Positions 1-10,868 of a DNA stretch of 64,000 bases are shown piece after piece (the stretch's first letter is position 1; each line of letters begins with the position of its first letter). The notes beneath the pieces are model-generated. The model worked only from the letters and a program-made list of their open reading frames with translations, was not told the DNA's origin and did no database searches. This DNA comes from Ursus arctos (Eukaryota > Chordata > Mammalia > Carnivora > Ursidae). The translations under genes and the position numbers were made by a program. Location: NCBI RefSeq assembly GCF_023065955.2, contig NW_026622886.1, positions 15,572,001-15,636,000 on the forward strand, written 5' to 3'.

Positions 1-366
1 ACTGTACCTTCTTTCTTTAGATGTTCAATTTGAGTCTTTTTATATCTTCCATGTCTCTACTCAACATGGTCAGTCTTTATCTTTTTGAACATATGGAATG
101 CGATTATAGTAACCGAAGAGTATGTCCTTGACTATTGGTTCTATCATCTGCATCATTGCTGGATCAATTTCAATTGATTGTTTTTTATTCCTAATTGTGG
201 GTTATATTTTCCTGCATGCCTGAAAATTTTTTATTGGATGATACACATGGTGATTTTGCCATTTCGAATGCTGCGTAGTTTTGCACTCCTATAAACATTC
301 TCAAATCTTTTTTCTAGGATGCAGTTAAGTTACTTGGAAACAGTTTGACTCTTTTGGGTCTTGCTT

Positions 367-688
367 TTTTTCTAAGATCTTTTTTTCGGGGGGTGCCTGA
401 GTGGCTCAGTCAGTTAAGCTTCTGCCTTTGGCTCAAGTCATGATCCCAACGTCCTGGGATTAAGCCCCACATTGGGCTTCTTGCTCAGTTGGGGAGCCTG
501 CTTCTCCCTCTCCCACTGCTGCTCCCCCTGCTTGTGATTTCTCACTTTCTCTGTCAAATACATAAATAAAATCTTTAAAAAAAAAGATTTTTTTTTTTTA
601 AGTAATCTCTACACCCAGCATGGGCCTCAACTCACAATCTCAAGATCAAGAGTCACATGCTCCACCAACTGAGCCAGCCAGGCACCCC
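367..688 (-). mobile_element. CanSINE (short-body type), itself split by another SINE
   Basis: The minus-oriented SINE head is at about 640-688 (ends GAGCCAGCCAGGCACCCC). Its body reads TAAGTAATCTCTACACCC and its T-rich tail is split at 367-387 and 586-600. A perfect 13-bp TSD (TTGGGTCTTGCTT, 354-366 and 689-701) flanks the whole compound, so this is the outer, older insertion. Confidence 0.85.
388..585 (+). mobile_element. CanSINE nested in the tail of another CanSINE
   Basis: Full-length plus-strand SINE: tRNA-like head GGTGCCTGAGTGGCTCAGTC with pol III A-box-like TGGCTCAGTCAG, CT-rich body, and tail AATAAAATCTTTAAAA. The host SINE continues on both sides (AAGATCTTTTTTT on the left, AAGATTTTTTTT on the right), so it landed in the host's poly-T/A tail. 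The two copies now lie tail to tail in opposite orientation. Confidence 0.85.
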
Positions 689-1375
689 TTGGGTCTTGCT
701 TCTAAAGTTTATAAAATAAAGCTAGAGCACCATTTAGTACAGGGCCTGTTTTGCCTACTACTGACTTAAAACCCTTCTGAATATTCTACCCAATGCTCCA
801 TGTGTTCTGCTTTTGGGAATAGGAACTATTCCCAGCCCCAAGAAAGTTCCAGCAATTATTCTCTGTAGTCCTCTGGTGGATCTTTCCTCAGCCATAGGTA
901 TTTTCTTCACATGTATGCATGAATCATTTTCATTTGATGATTCAAGGGGACCATCTGCATGTCTGTGAAGTATGTGTTCACTCGCTCACTCTCTCTTTCA
1001 ACAGCTCTCTCCTGTATTCTTCCTTTCAAAGAGCACTTCTATATTCTTCCCTGTAAACTCTGATTGCATTGGCTTCCCTGGGCTCCCAGTTCTGTCTCCT
1101 AAGCTCCAAGAGACTGCAGGTTCCATGTAGGTACCCTTTTCCTGAGCTTCAACCTGGGAACTGTCTCCAGATAGTAAAAGGGGCAATCATATGGTTCCTG
1201 ACTCTCAGGGATCACTATCCTTCATTGAGTGAAATCCAATGTCTTACAATCCATTGTTTTATATATGTATATGAGCTAAGTTTTTCAGTTGTTCCAAATC
1301 GGAGAGTAAATCTGGTCCCTGTTACTCCATTTTGGCCAGAACCTGGAGACTACTCATTGTCAACCACTGACCTAC

Positions 1376-1628
1376 TGATTAAAAGCATGCATTCCAGAGC
1401 TCGGCCACCTAGGTTTCCTTCCAGTTCTGCTACTGATAGCTATATAACATCAGGCAAGTCATTTAGTCTCCATTTTAGTTATTTCAATTCAGTTCAGTTT
1501 TCTCCCTTTTAAAATGAGAGTAATAATGGTATTCCATAGGGTTATTGTGATAATTTAATAGATTAATATAGGAGATGTGCTTAGAACAGTCTGGCACCAA
1601 TATATGTTAGGTAGTATTATTATTACAC
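1376..1628 (+). mobile_element. MIR SINE
   Basis: Matches the MIR layout in order: GATTAAAAGCATGCATTCCAGAG head, the core CAGGCAAGTCATTTAGTCTCC, AAAATGAGAGTAATAATGGT, CATAGGGTTATTGTGATAAT, CTTAGAACAGTCTGGCACC and a GTTAGGTAGTATTATTATT tail. Diverged, as expected for its age. Confidence 0.85.
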
Positions 1629-1823
1629 AAACAATAAAGGTTATCAAATTATTTAAAAATTAGATAAATAAGAAATTTTATTCAAGATACAAACCATATG
1701 TGGTGAGAAATAATTTTCTTGACTAAAATAGCACTTATTTCAGATAGCCTCTTTAACTCATTCACTCAGAAAGTTTAAAACAAGTTACATATTAATTACT
1801 GTTCTTCTCATAATCTACACAAG

Positions 1824-2210
1824 TGTTATGAACTGAATTGTATCCCCCCAAATTCATATGTTGAAGTCTTAACCCCCAGGACCTCAGAATATGACTGTAT
1901 TTAAAGATAAGGTAGTTAAAGAGGTAATTAATTTAAAATAAGATCCTTAAGGTGGGACCTAACCCATTTACCACCAGTGTCCTTTAAAAAAAGGAAATTA
2001 GGACACAGACATGTACAGAGGGAAGACCATGTGAACACGGAGTGAGAAGACAACCATCTATAAGCCAGGGAGAGAGGCCTCAGAAGAAACCAGACCTGCT
2101 GACACTTATTTCAGGCATCTAGTGTAAAGAAATGTGAGAAAATAAATCTCTGTTGTTTAAGCCGCTCAGTCTGTGATACTTTGCTCTGGCAGTCCCAGCA
2201 AACTAATACA
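1824..2210 (+). mobile_element. MLT1-type MaLR LTR
   Basis: Starts TGTTATGAACTGAATTGTAT and ends AGCAAACTAATACA, with internal landmarks CATATGTTGAAGTC, GACCTCAGAATATGACTGT, GACACAGACATGTACAGAGG and AAATAAATCTCTGTTGTTTA. This is the standard arrangement of a non-autonomous MaLR (ERVL-related) solo LTR of about 390 bp. No internal region is attached. Confidence 0.85.
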
Positions 2211-2255
2211 AGCATCCCTAGTAATTGAAAGTTGATATTAAAAAGGCCATAAATT

Positions 2256-2453
2256 GGGGCACCTGGGTTGCTCAGTCGGTTAAGAATCTGCCTTCAGCTC
2301 AGGTCATGATCTCCAGGTCCTGGTATTGAGCACCACAGTGGGCTCCCTGCTCAGCACGGAGTCTGCTTGTCCCTCTCCCTCTGCCTCTGCCCCTCCCTGA
2401 TGTTTGTGCTCTCTCTCTCAAATAAATAAACAAAATCTTTTTAAGAAAATAGT
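2256..2453 (+). mobile_element. CanSINE
   Basis: Full-length head-body-tail order (GGGCACCTGGGTTGCTCAGT to AATAAATAAACAAAATC). The TSD is AAGGCCATAAATT (2243-2255) against AAGGCCACAAATT (2454-2466), one mismatch in 13. Confidence 0.93.
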
Positions 2454-2466
2454 AAGGCCACAAATT

Positions 2467-3519
2467 ATGATCTTCATGATCTCCTGCTATCATTGTGTTA
2501 TAAGGCAAATTTTTAAACCTCACTAATACAGATTATAGCTATATAAACATAGATATAAATTTATATAGATATATGTCAGTGAATAAATAATTTTACATAT
2601 TATATATGTCAATTATATATACTTTTTAAAAACAGAAGCATATGTAAAAGTAAGATATTATGGGTATTTATGATATTTAATAAATCAGTTTTGTATAAAA
2701 AATTATTTCATAATTGAAAACCAATATTATTTCAATATAATTATAATTTACTCTGACATTTCAAATAACATTTCTACAAATAGGGCTAAAATGAACGTGG
2801 TAGACCTCCAGTAGGAAAATTAAATATATTTTGCATGTAATTAGTAATGTATTTATTTCACAGAGCAAATTAATAAAGTAAAATTAATGTTGATCAGATT
2901 TTTAAACAGAGTTAAAAGTATTCTGTAATTCACAGCTTTACCCTGCACAATATTCATCACTTTGCTCTTAGCACTTAACCAAAGAAATGACTCTTTAATT
3001 ACCAAAATATATCATAAATGAAAAATAAAATCTTTCCTGCAGCTCACTGTTTCCTTGGAGTATTTCAGCAATCCATTTGTGTTCATCTGTTCATAAGAAC
3101 CAAAGAATTCATTCAATTAAGTTTCAAGCAGCAAGAAAAGCCTGTAATGGCTGATAAATATTTGGAAAGATGAGTGCAAAGGAAATGCCATCAGCATGAC
3201 CTACAAAGTAGAGGAATGTTTCAAAAGAAACCAACTACAAAGAAGCAGTCTTTTCTATTACTCATTGATAACTCCCAACGGTGATGACAAATCAAAAAAC
3301 CTTCCGAACCATGTTTCTTCCGTGTTTTGAAGATGTGAGGGGAAGAAACAAACACTTAAAAATATCTTCTTTTGTACAAATAAACTGAGCCAAGGATGTC
3401 AAAATAGGTCAAAGAGAGACATTCCCTGATAGCTCTACAAAGATTTTGTAGATGAAGTAGAAACTTCAGAAACTATTTGAGGGAAGGGAAAAAATAGACA
3501 AGTACAAGACAAATAAGCT
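2467..3519. other. Unique AT-rich DNA, no gene seen
   Basis: No repeat family recognised. The stretch 2520-2760 is strongly AT-rich with ATATAT runs. The stretch 2880-3300 has mixed complexity and many AATTAA/TAAT words, so it might be conserved non-coding DNA, but nothing in one sequence proves that. No ORF of interest. Confidence 0.5.
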
Positions 3520-3900
3520 CCTTGTTTGTGGAGCTTTCATTCTGGTAAAAAGAAACAATAAAACAGGTAAATAAACAGACAAGATAATTTCAGATAGGGA
3601 ATCAAATAGGCTAGTGGACTGCAGCAAAGCTAGAACAGTATTTCAGGTTGGGTTGTCAGGGAAATTCTCCTTAAGGACAGTGCATGTGATCCGAGTTCAG
3701 AATGATAATAAAGAAGCCCGCCTTGCCAACATTTGGAGAAAGAGCAGTCCAGGCAGAGGGCGCAGCCGTGTAAAGTTCCTGAGATAGGAATAAACATGAC
3801 ATTTTGGATCGCAAAAGGAAAATCAATGTAACTAGAGTTTGGTGGATGTCAGATCATAAGTACGGAATGGTGGGCAGGAGCCAATCATACAGGTGGGTCT
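3520..3900 (-). mobile_element. L2 LINE fragment, antisense
   Basis: Follows the reverse complement of the L2 3' region: GGAGCTTTCATTCTGG, AAATAAACAGACAAGATAAT, GGTTGTCAGGGAAATTCTCC, AGCAGTCCAGGCAGAGGG, GCCAATCATACAGG. Strongly diverged and not coding. Confidence 0.7.
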
Positions 3901-4066
3901 CGTCCATCAGTTTGAGACCATCTGTTTTGTAACCTCTCCCTGGCCCATGCTCCATGACCTCTGTGGCCTGATTTGATCATGCCATTCATCTGTCACTTCA
4001 TATGTACCCTCTCCTATTGTTATCTTTTTACATGTAAATATTCTATTTTCCCAAACAGATTATAAA

Positions 4067-4140
4067 TTCTCTAAGAGCAGGAAATTCTTATCTATAGATT
4101 ATCTTATCTCTAAGAGCAGGAATCTTCTTATCTATAGATT
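4067..4140 (+). repeat. Two-copy tandem duplication, about 40-bp unit
   Basis: The segment CTCTAAGAGCAGGAA...TTCTTATCTATAGATT occurs twice (4067-4100 and 4105-4140) with few differences. It sits in L2-like 3' sequence, so it is a local duplication of old repeat DNA. Confidence 0.8.
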
Positions 4141-4170
4141 CCCACAGTGCTTTGTTTATAAGTTTTGTTT

Positions 4171-4199
4171 ATGTGTGTGTGTGAGAGAGAGAGAGAGAA
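4171..4199 (+). repeat. (TG)n(AG)n microsatellite
   Basis: About 6 TG units followed directly by about 8 AG units. Confidence 0.9.
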
Positions 4200-4217
4200 T
4201 AGGCACTATGTACACAG

Positions 4218-4435
4218 AATCTACTAGTGGTTTAGAATTTAAGCTCTAGAGCCAAACTGTCTAGAATCAACTCCCGGATTTTATTACGTACTAGCTATGT
4301 GACTTCAGCAAGTTAACTTCCCAGTGGTTTGGTTTTCTCATCAATAAGTGGGAGAACTGTACCTGCCTCACACGGTGATTGTGAGGATTACACAGGTTAC
4401 CAGATTGTATAGCGTGCAGAACATTTAAAGATGGA
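4218..4435 (+). mobile_element. MIR SINE, degenerate
   Basis: Retains the MIR order: GCTCTAGAGCCAAACTGTCT, ACTAGCTATGTGACTTCAGC, AGTTAACTTCCCAGTGG, CTCATCAATAAGTGGGAGA, TACCTGCCTCACACGGTGAT, GTGAGGATTACACAGG. Confidence 0.75.
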
Positions 4436-4581
4436 AGGTACAGGGATGAGATTAGAAACGGTCCCAGCAACAGACTGAGAACCAGCAATTCAGTACCCAT
4501 GTATATAATCGGATTACGTCTTGCATATATTCACCAGGAATTGTACAAGAATTTTCATGACAGTATTAAACTGAAATTCCA

Positions 4582-4772
4582 TGGAGTGCCTGGGTGGCTC
4601 GGTCGGTTAAGCATCTGCCTTTGGCTCAGGTCATGATCCTGGGGTCTGGGATCGAGCCCTGTGTCAGGCTCCCTGCTCAGTAGGGAGCCAGCTTCTCCAT
4701 TTCCCTCTGCCCCCTGCTCATGCGCTCTCTCTCTCTCAAATAAGTAAATAATCTTTAAAAAAATTTTTTTAA
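4582..4772 (+). mobile_element. CanSINE
   Basis: GAGTGCCTGGGTGGCTCGGT head and AATAAGTAAATAATCTTTAA tail. The 9-bp TSD GAAATTCCA is at 4573-4581 and 4775-4783. Confidence 0.93.
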
Positions 4773-4783
4773 TGGAAATTCCA

Positions 4784-5215
4784 AAGTCCATCAACAGTAA
4801 ATAGATAAATCGTGACTAGTCATAAAAAAGAATTTTATACAGCAGCTTAAATGAACAACCTAAGGTAACACACACAATATGAACTAACCTCAGGAATATA
4901 ATGTGATGCAAAAAAAAAAAAATTGCAAAAGAATATATACAAATGATTCTATTTATATTAATTTCTCACATTCAAAAATATATGAAACCTAACAATATAT
5001 ATTTAGAGAGACAAGCATATGTGATAAGACCATCAAGAAAAACAAAAGGATAATAAAAACAAACCTAGGAGAGTAGTTACCTTGAAGAAAGAGGGAAGGA
5101 GATGGGGTCAGGGAAGGGGACACAGAAGACATCAGGGATAATGATAATGTCCTTTTTCTTACTCATTAATAACACAGGGTACACGGGTGATCACTGTATT
5201 ATCAGTACTTTTGCT
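4784..5215 (+). mobile_element. Old L1 3' end fragment
   Basis: Degenerate match to the L1M end-of-ORF2/3' UTR pattern: CCATCAACAGTAAATAGATA, a TATACAGCAGCTTAAATGAA segment, CTATTTATATTAATTTC, then GAGTAGTTACCTTGAAGAAA and GGTGATCACTGTATT. 5' truncated; no intact frame. Confidence 0.6.
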
Positions 5216-5219
5216 TTTC

Positions 5220-5383
5220 AAAGGATAGTCTGCAGATTAGAGAACACCGGCATCACCTGGGATTTTTTTTGTTAGCCCTGCAGAAACAGGTCCCACCCAG
5301 ACTGCCTGAATCAGAATCTTCATTTTAACAAGAACCCAGGTAATTTGTTTGCACATTAAAGTTTGAAAATCACTACTTTAAAA
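5220..5383 (+). mobile_element. MER5A-like hAT (Charlie) non-autonomous DNA transposon
   Basis: Contains the familiar series AGCATCACCTGGG-like (GGCATCACCTGGGATTTT), TCCCACCCAGACTGCCTGAA, TCAGAATCTTCATTTTAACA, AGAACCCAGGTAATTTG and AAGTTTGAAAATCACTAC, ending in the hAT terminal signature. Confidence 0.75.
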
Positions 5384-5864
5384 TTTACATGAATTTCATG
5401 TCTTTTTTTGTGTTTAATAATTATTTAATAAAAACTACTTTAAGGTATTGATTCATGTTTGATATCAAATTCTAGTTATCTCAGCATCCAGATCTTTGGA
5501 TAATCCAATTTCTTCTTCTGATTAGCCCATACACTTCCTATCAAAAATGAGTACGAGAATGACTGCAACAAATACTGCATCTAGAGCCCAGTTCAGTACC
5601 TGTCACAAAACAGCTATTTAATTAATGATTGATGATTAACTGTTATTTCGTTTCAAATGTCCCTTCCTTTGGGGCACTCATTTCAATATCTCAGCAGATT
5701 GAAGTAGCCTCTGCAAACATATTATCAAAATCAACTTACTTAGATTATATTACATGCAACATTTCCTGGATAACAGTTTTCTTCAAGAATTATGATACAA
5801 TCATTTCTACTCTCATGTTGTCTGTAGGAATTGTTTGGTCTACAAGTATCTAAAACAGACTTGG
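5384..5864. other. Unique DNA, no feature seen
   Basis: Moderately AT-rich. The 74-codon frame at 5629-5853 has no recognisable domain and is taken as chance. Confidence 0.45.
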
Positions 5865-8120
5865 GACTTAATGTTTCTGGCCATAATGGAGTATCCAGGT
5901 CTGGACAACCACCCATTATAAACTGGATGAAATATATGGACCACCTGTGCTCAGATACTGGACTATAGGCAGTGTAGGACTATGATCTTGAAAACAGGGA
6001 AACATATGGAGTGATTTCTATGATTGCCCCAGATTTCTGCCTGGAGGCAGTTATGGACTATGAGGAGAAGGAAGGGTAACCCAAAAGAGCTTGGCTTCCT
6101 TGCTGGCTCAGTAGACAGAGTTCAGTTTGGGGAAGCTGAGGCTAGAGGTTGCAGGACAGAGATCTAGAAAGTAAAGGGCTATGCAGAAAAAAAAAAAAAG
6201 CTTCAAAAATATGCCTAGTACATGCTACGTATTAGGCCTTACATGAGTAGAGTTAAATTCCACTAGCCAAACAAAGAAAAACCAGAGATTTGTAAGAACA
6301 ATTCCCAGAATTTGTATAGGGTAGGAAGACATTGGATCTCTGACTAGTCAGTCTGGAGAGTCCTCTAGATTACTTGGGGCATTAAGTGGAGACCCCAAAG
6401 GGATCACACCTGAATAGTAGGGCTGACCCAGACTAAAGAGAATACTTCTCTCACCCCACGCTGGCAGAGCTTTAAAAGGGATTTGAAGTAATTAAAGTGC
6501 TTAACAAATAATTTAGCTGCCTGCCAAGAAAAAATAACATTTTTAAAGGAAGTCAATAGATAATGAACAATGGAGCATATTTAATCTTCAGCATTCTATC
6601 AAAAATTACCACACAAGCCAAGAGGCAAGAAAATGTGTCAAATTACAGCCGGGAGAAAAAATTGAAACAGACCCAGAGATGACAGAAATGGTGGAACTAG
6701 CACACAGGGATGTCAGAATACCTATTATCACCACGTGCAAATATTTAAAGAAAAAACGTAACAGGAGAAGAAAAATAGAAGGTATTTTTTAACCCAAATG
6801 GAATTCTAGAAAAAATACATCCAACATGAAAAATTTGCCATATAGGATTAAGAGCAGCTTAGATACTGCAAAAGAAAAAAGTCTATGTACTTGAAGACAT
6901 AGCAAGAGAGTTATCCAAAATCACGAATATCGATTTTAAAATTTGGAAAAAAAAAAAGTATACTTGTAGAATAATATTAAGCAGTCTAATTATATGTGTA
7001 ACATATATATGTATTTTTATGATTATATAATATGTTTAAAAATGAGGGTGAGATATTGAAGAAATACTGGCCACCAAATTTATAAATTTGATGAGAGCTA
7101 TAAACCCATAAAACCCCAAGCAGGATAAACACACACACACACACACACACACACACCAACACCAACACCAACACCAACACCAAGACAGAGCATAATCAAA
7201 TCACTAAAAATCTAAAAGCATCCAGAGGAGGAAAAAAAAAAATTACAGGCACAGGTACAAAGATAAAAAATTCTGCAGGCTTCTTGTCATAAATCATACG
7301 AACCGTAGGACAACAGAACAAATATCTTTAAAGTTCTGAATGAATAAAACTGTAGATTTAGGTGCTACATCCAATAAGTATATCCTTCAAAAATAAAAGT
7401 GAAATAAATTTTTTAGGCAAACAAAATCTGAGATAATTCATTTCCAGCAAACTACACTGTTAGAAATGTTAAAGATGTTTCTTTCTGTTAGAAAGAAAAT
7501 GATACCAGAGAAATCAAACCTACATAAAACAATAAAAAGTGTTGGAAATAATAAACATATGGGTAAATAAAAGATTTTTTCTCATTTTAAAAATTTACAA
7601 AAGAGATACTTGACTGTTTAAAGCAAAAATAATAACAATGTATCATGAGGTTTAACATACACAGAAGTAAAATATATGATAATAATAGCATGAAGGATGG
7701 GGGAATGGGATTATAACTATTGTAAAGATCGTGTTATATTTCAAGTGGTATACTATTTGAAGATAGACTGAAATAGGAGGCTAAAAATGCATATTGTAAA
7801 CCTCAAGACAACAACTAAAAATAAATAAACCAAACAAAGTGGTTTAGTTAATAAGTTGGTAGTGGAGATAAAATGGAATACTAAAACAGATCCTCCATTA
7901 ATCCACCATAAGGCAGAAACTGGGGGAAAAGGAACAAGAATAGAATAAATAGAAAACAAATAGCAAGATAATAGATTTAAATTCAACTCTATCAATAACT
8001 ACATTAAATGTAAATTAAAAGACAAAGACTGGGTTAAAACATTGTTAAAAAACATGACCCAACTGTATGCTGTCTATGAAAAAATCTAAATATAACGACA
8101 TAGATAGAACAAAACAAATT
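5865..8120 (+). mobile_element. HAL1/L1M-like LINE, 5' end and ORF1-region fossil
   Basis: Begins with TTTCTGGCCATAATGGAGTA, the usual 5' start of ancient L1s (a degenerate YY1-type core). It then follows the HAL1/L1M order: GATTGCCCCAGATTTCTGCC, CTTGGGGCATTAAGTGGAGA, GGCAGAGCTTTAAAAGGGAT, GCAAGAAAATGTGTCAAATT, an ORF1-like stretch (CAGACCCAGAGATGACAGAA through AGCAGCTTAGATACTGCAAA), CAAGCAGGATAAACAC, and GAAATGTTAAAGATGTTTCT. The ORF1 frame is broken by many stops; a CA/CACCAA microsatellite has expanded inside it. Confidence 0.75.
7129..7182 (+). repeat. Compound microsatellite (AC)n then (ACACCA)n
   Basis: About 14 AC units pass directly into about 4-5 ACACCA units. Its complement produces the VLVLVLVCVCVCV string in a short minus-strand frame, which is not a gene. 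It lies in the ORF1-region fossil. Confidence 0.95.
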
Positions 8121-9371
8121 GGACTATACTTTTCCTTATTTGGAAATTTAAGGTCTTTATAGGTTTCTCTCCCACATATCATAGTGTATCCTAATATGAT
8201 AAGCTCATCAATTATAAAATCTTAAATATTATCGAATCTACATCTATCTGTCTATCATCATTCACCAGGTTCTTTCTTAAGTTACCAATAATGCCTATTG
8301 ACTATATGCACATGAAATTTCAACTGTTATTTTTGATCATTGACTTTTAGAGTGATATAAAATATTGTATTCCTATACTTATATTCTACAATCTCCACTG
8401 ACCTAGGATATCCGTCAAGAATAGTATGTTACTTTCCTCAAAGCATAAGAGATTTTTGTTCTCCTATGACAACCACTTTTTGGTATCAAATATGACTGTC
8501 TCAGCCTCTTTTTTATTTGATTTCTAAATGTGAAATCAGATTGGTGATCACATTTCAGAGTTTCCATTATAATGTGTGGCATTTAAACACACTGAAAGTG
8601 AAGCTTGCATTTTCATGTTATACGTGAATGGATAAATGCCTTCAGTTTTTTACAACTAAATTTAAACTTTCTGGAATCTTTGCCTTTAGAATGTGCTAAT
8701 CATATACCACAAAATGGCTCTGACTTCTACAGAAAATAACTCAGCTAAAGATGCTATGTTCCGTCTTTGCTGTGAAATGCAAATTTCTCAAAAGATTGAA
8801 TAATATTTTCTTAATAAAATATTTTTAAATTTTACATTTAGGGCACTAAAAATATTCTCTGAGCTGCTGGAATTTTCAAATATTAGAACTGATAATTTTC
8901 ATTCACCTTAAATCTTTGTCTCTCAGAATTTTATTGAACAACAGTGAATATATTCTATGAATAGCCAACAATACTCTTTTGCTTACATTATTTATTTTCA
9001 TTGTATTATCGCCAGCTAAAGATGCTCATAAGTGTTGACACATTTTCATCGATTGCTTGTTGGAGAAATGTCGATATTTTCTTTTAACTTCTTTGTTCAC
9101 TTCCTTTCCATCCAACCTCGTCGTGACTTTGAAGCCATTGTATACCTGACATGAAAAGAAAATACCTTAGTGGGTCTAATAGCTAATTATTTCAAACCAA
9201 AACATAGAATAAATAAATAGCCTTTAAATCCCAAACTACAAATGAACAATGTTTCCAACTGAGAACCTTTATCAATTCAGACTCTGGTATTGTTCATCAA
9301 AATGAATATGATTTCATATGTGTCTTTATGTACTCCATTTTGATAGCAAGTGTTTTCCTAAGCTGTGTGCA
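8121..9371. other. Unique DNA between two L1s; possible 3' UTR on minus strand
   Basis: No repeat recognised. It is AT-rich with mixed complexity. On the minus strand it lies downstream of the exon-like segment at 9026-9145 and has AATAAA signals (complement of TTTATT near 8930 and 8988). That would suit a terminal-exon 3' UTR, but it could equally be plain non-coding DNA. Confidence 0.4.
9026..9145 (-). other. Candidate terminal coding exon (unproven)
   Basis: Read on the minus strand, a good splice-acceptor tract (TTTTCTTTTCATGTCAG, 9146-9162) is followed by 39 open codons and TGA. The peptide starts VYNGFKVTTRLDGKEVNKEV and continues basic and polar (KRKYRHF...). There is a stop in frame just upstream of the acceptor, so the segment needs splicing to be part of a protein. 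I do not recognise the family. It lies in repeat-free DNA with downstream AATAAA words. A 40-codon open stretch can arise by chance, so this is a lead and not a gene call. Confidence 0.25.
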
Positions 9372-10856
9372 TTTTTTAAAGTTTTTACTTAAATTCAATC
9401 CAGTTAGTTAACATACAGTGTAATATTCGTTTCAAGTGTACAATATAGTGATTCAACATTTCCATACATCGCCTGGTGCTCATCACAACAAATGCACTCC
9501 TTAATGCCCATCACCTAGTCAACCCATCCCCTGACCCACCTTCCTCCTGGTAACCATCGGGAAGTTAAAAGTCTGTTTCTTGGTTTGCCATTCTCGCTCT
9601 CTTGTTTTTTCCTTTGCTTGTTCATTTTGTTTCTTAAATTCCAAATGAATGAAAGCATAGTATTTCTCTTTCTCTGGCTGACTTATTTCACTTAGCATTA
9701 TACTCTTTAGCTCCATCCATGTCATTGCAAATGTCAAGATGTCATTCTTTTTATGGCTGAGTAATATTCCATTATATATATATAAATCTCCATCCCACAT
9801 CTTCTTTATCTATCTATTCATCAGCCAGTAGACATTTGGGCTATTTCTATAATTTGGCTATTGTATATAATGCTGCTATAATACTGGGCTGCATGTATCC
9901 CTTTGAATTAGTAATTCTGTATTCTTTGGTAAATTCCTAGTAGTTCAATTGCTGGATCATAGGGTAGTTCTATTTTTAACTTTTTGAGGAACCTCCATAC
10001 TGTTTTCCTCCATACTGTTGCACTAGTTTGCATTCCCACCAATAGTGCGAGAAGGTTCCCCTTTCTTCACATTGTTGCCAACACCTATTGTTTCCTGTGT
10101 GGTTGATTTTAGGCATTCTGACAGATGTGAAATGATAACTCACTGTAGTTTTCATTTGCATTTCCCTGATGATAAGTGATGTTGAGCATCTTTTCATGCA
10201 TCTTTTGGCCATCTGGATGTCTTCTCTGGAAAAATTCATGTCTTCTGCCCATTTTTAATTGGATCATTCATTTTTGGGGTGTTGAGTTTTATAAGTTCTT
10301 TCTATATTTTGGATACTAACCCTTTATTGGATATGTCATTTGCAAATACCTTCTTCCATTCCGTAGGCTGCCTTATAGTTTTGTTGATTATGTCCTTAGC
10401 TGTGCAGATAAGTAGATGAAGCCCAATAGCTTATTTTTGCTTTTGTTTCTCTTGCCTTAGGAGATATATCTAGAGAGAAGTTGCTACAGCTGATGTCAAA
10501 GAAGTTACAGTCTCTGTTCTCTTCTAGAATTTTTATGCTTTCAGGTCTCACATTTAGGCCTTTGATCCATTTTGAATTTACTTTTGTGTATGGTGTAAGA
10601 AAGTGGGCCAGTTTCATTCTTTGGCATGTTGCTGTCCAGTTTTTCTAACACCACTTGTTGAAGAGACAGTTTTTTTCCAATTGGATGTTCTTTCTTGCTT
10701 TGTTGAAGATTAATTGACCATATAATTGTGGGTTCATGTCTGGGTTTTCTCTTGTGTTCTATTGATCTATGTGTCTATTTTTGTACTAGTACCATACTGT
10801 TTTGATTACTACAACTTTGTAATATAATGTGAAGTCTGGAATTGGGACCCCTCCAA
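9372..10856 (-). mobile_element. 5'-truncated carnivore L1 (ORF2 end plus 3' UTR), antisense
   Basis: Runs from a T-rich left edge (poly-A tail in antisense) through a 3' UTR (ATCCAGTTAGTTAACATACA, CATCGCCTGGTGCTCATCAC, CACCTTCCTCCTGGTAACCA) into the C-terminal coding part of ORF2. At 9976-10239 the minus-strand frame retains the late-ORF2 words [13 protein letters not shown] and WWECKLVQ. A 12-bp TSD, AAGCTGTGTGCA (9360-9371 and 10857-10868), marks both ends, so this is one truncated insertion. Frames are broken; it is dead. Confidence 0.92.
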
Positions 10857-10868
10857 AAGCTGTGTGCA

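Larger units (their letters stand above)
1..1350 (-). mobile_element. Ancient L1M 5' region, antisense, split by SINE nest
   Basis: T-rich sequence resembling the reverse complement of the 5' UTR/ORF1 end of old mammalian L1 (L1M) elements. The right edge near 1335-1350, read on the minus strand, gives a GGCCAAAATGGAGTAACAGG-like start, the usual 5' end of this class and close to a YY1 core. It is interrupted at 367-688 by SINEs. No ORF survives; the 147-codon plus-strand frame at 1069-1512 runs antisense through it and into the next MIR. The family assignment is from memory of the consensus. Confidence 0.55.

Noticed and set aside
388..470. tRNA gene
   Set aside because: The tRNA-like head with A and B box traces belongs to a CanSINE and lacks a full cloverleaf; the same holds for all 18 copies.
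1069..1512. 147-codon plus-strand frame
   Set aside because: Runs antisense through an L1M 5' region and then into a MIR; no domain.
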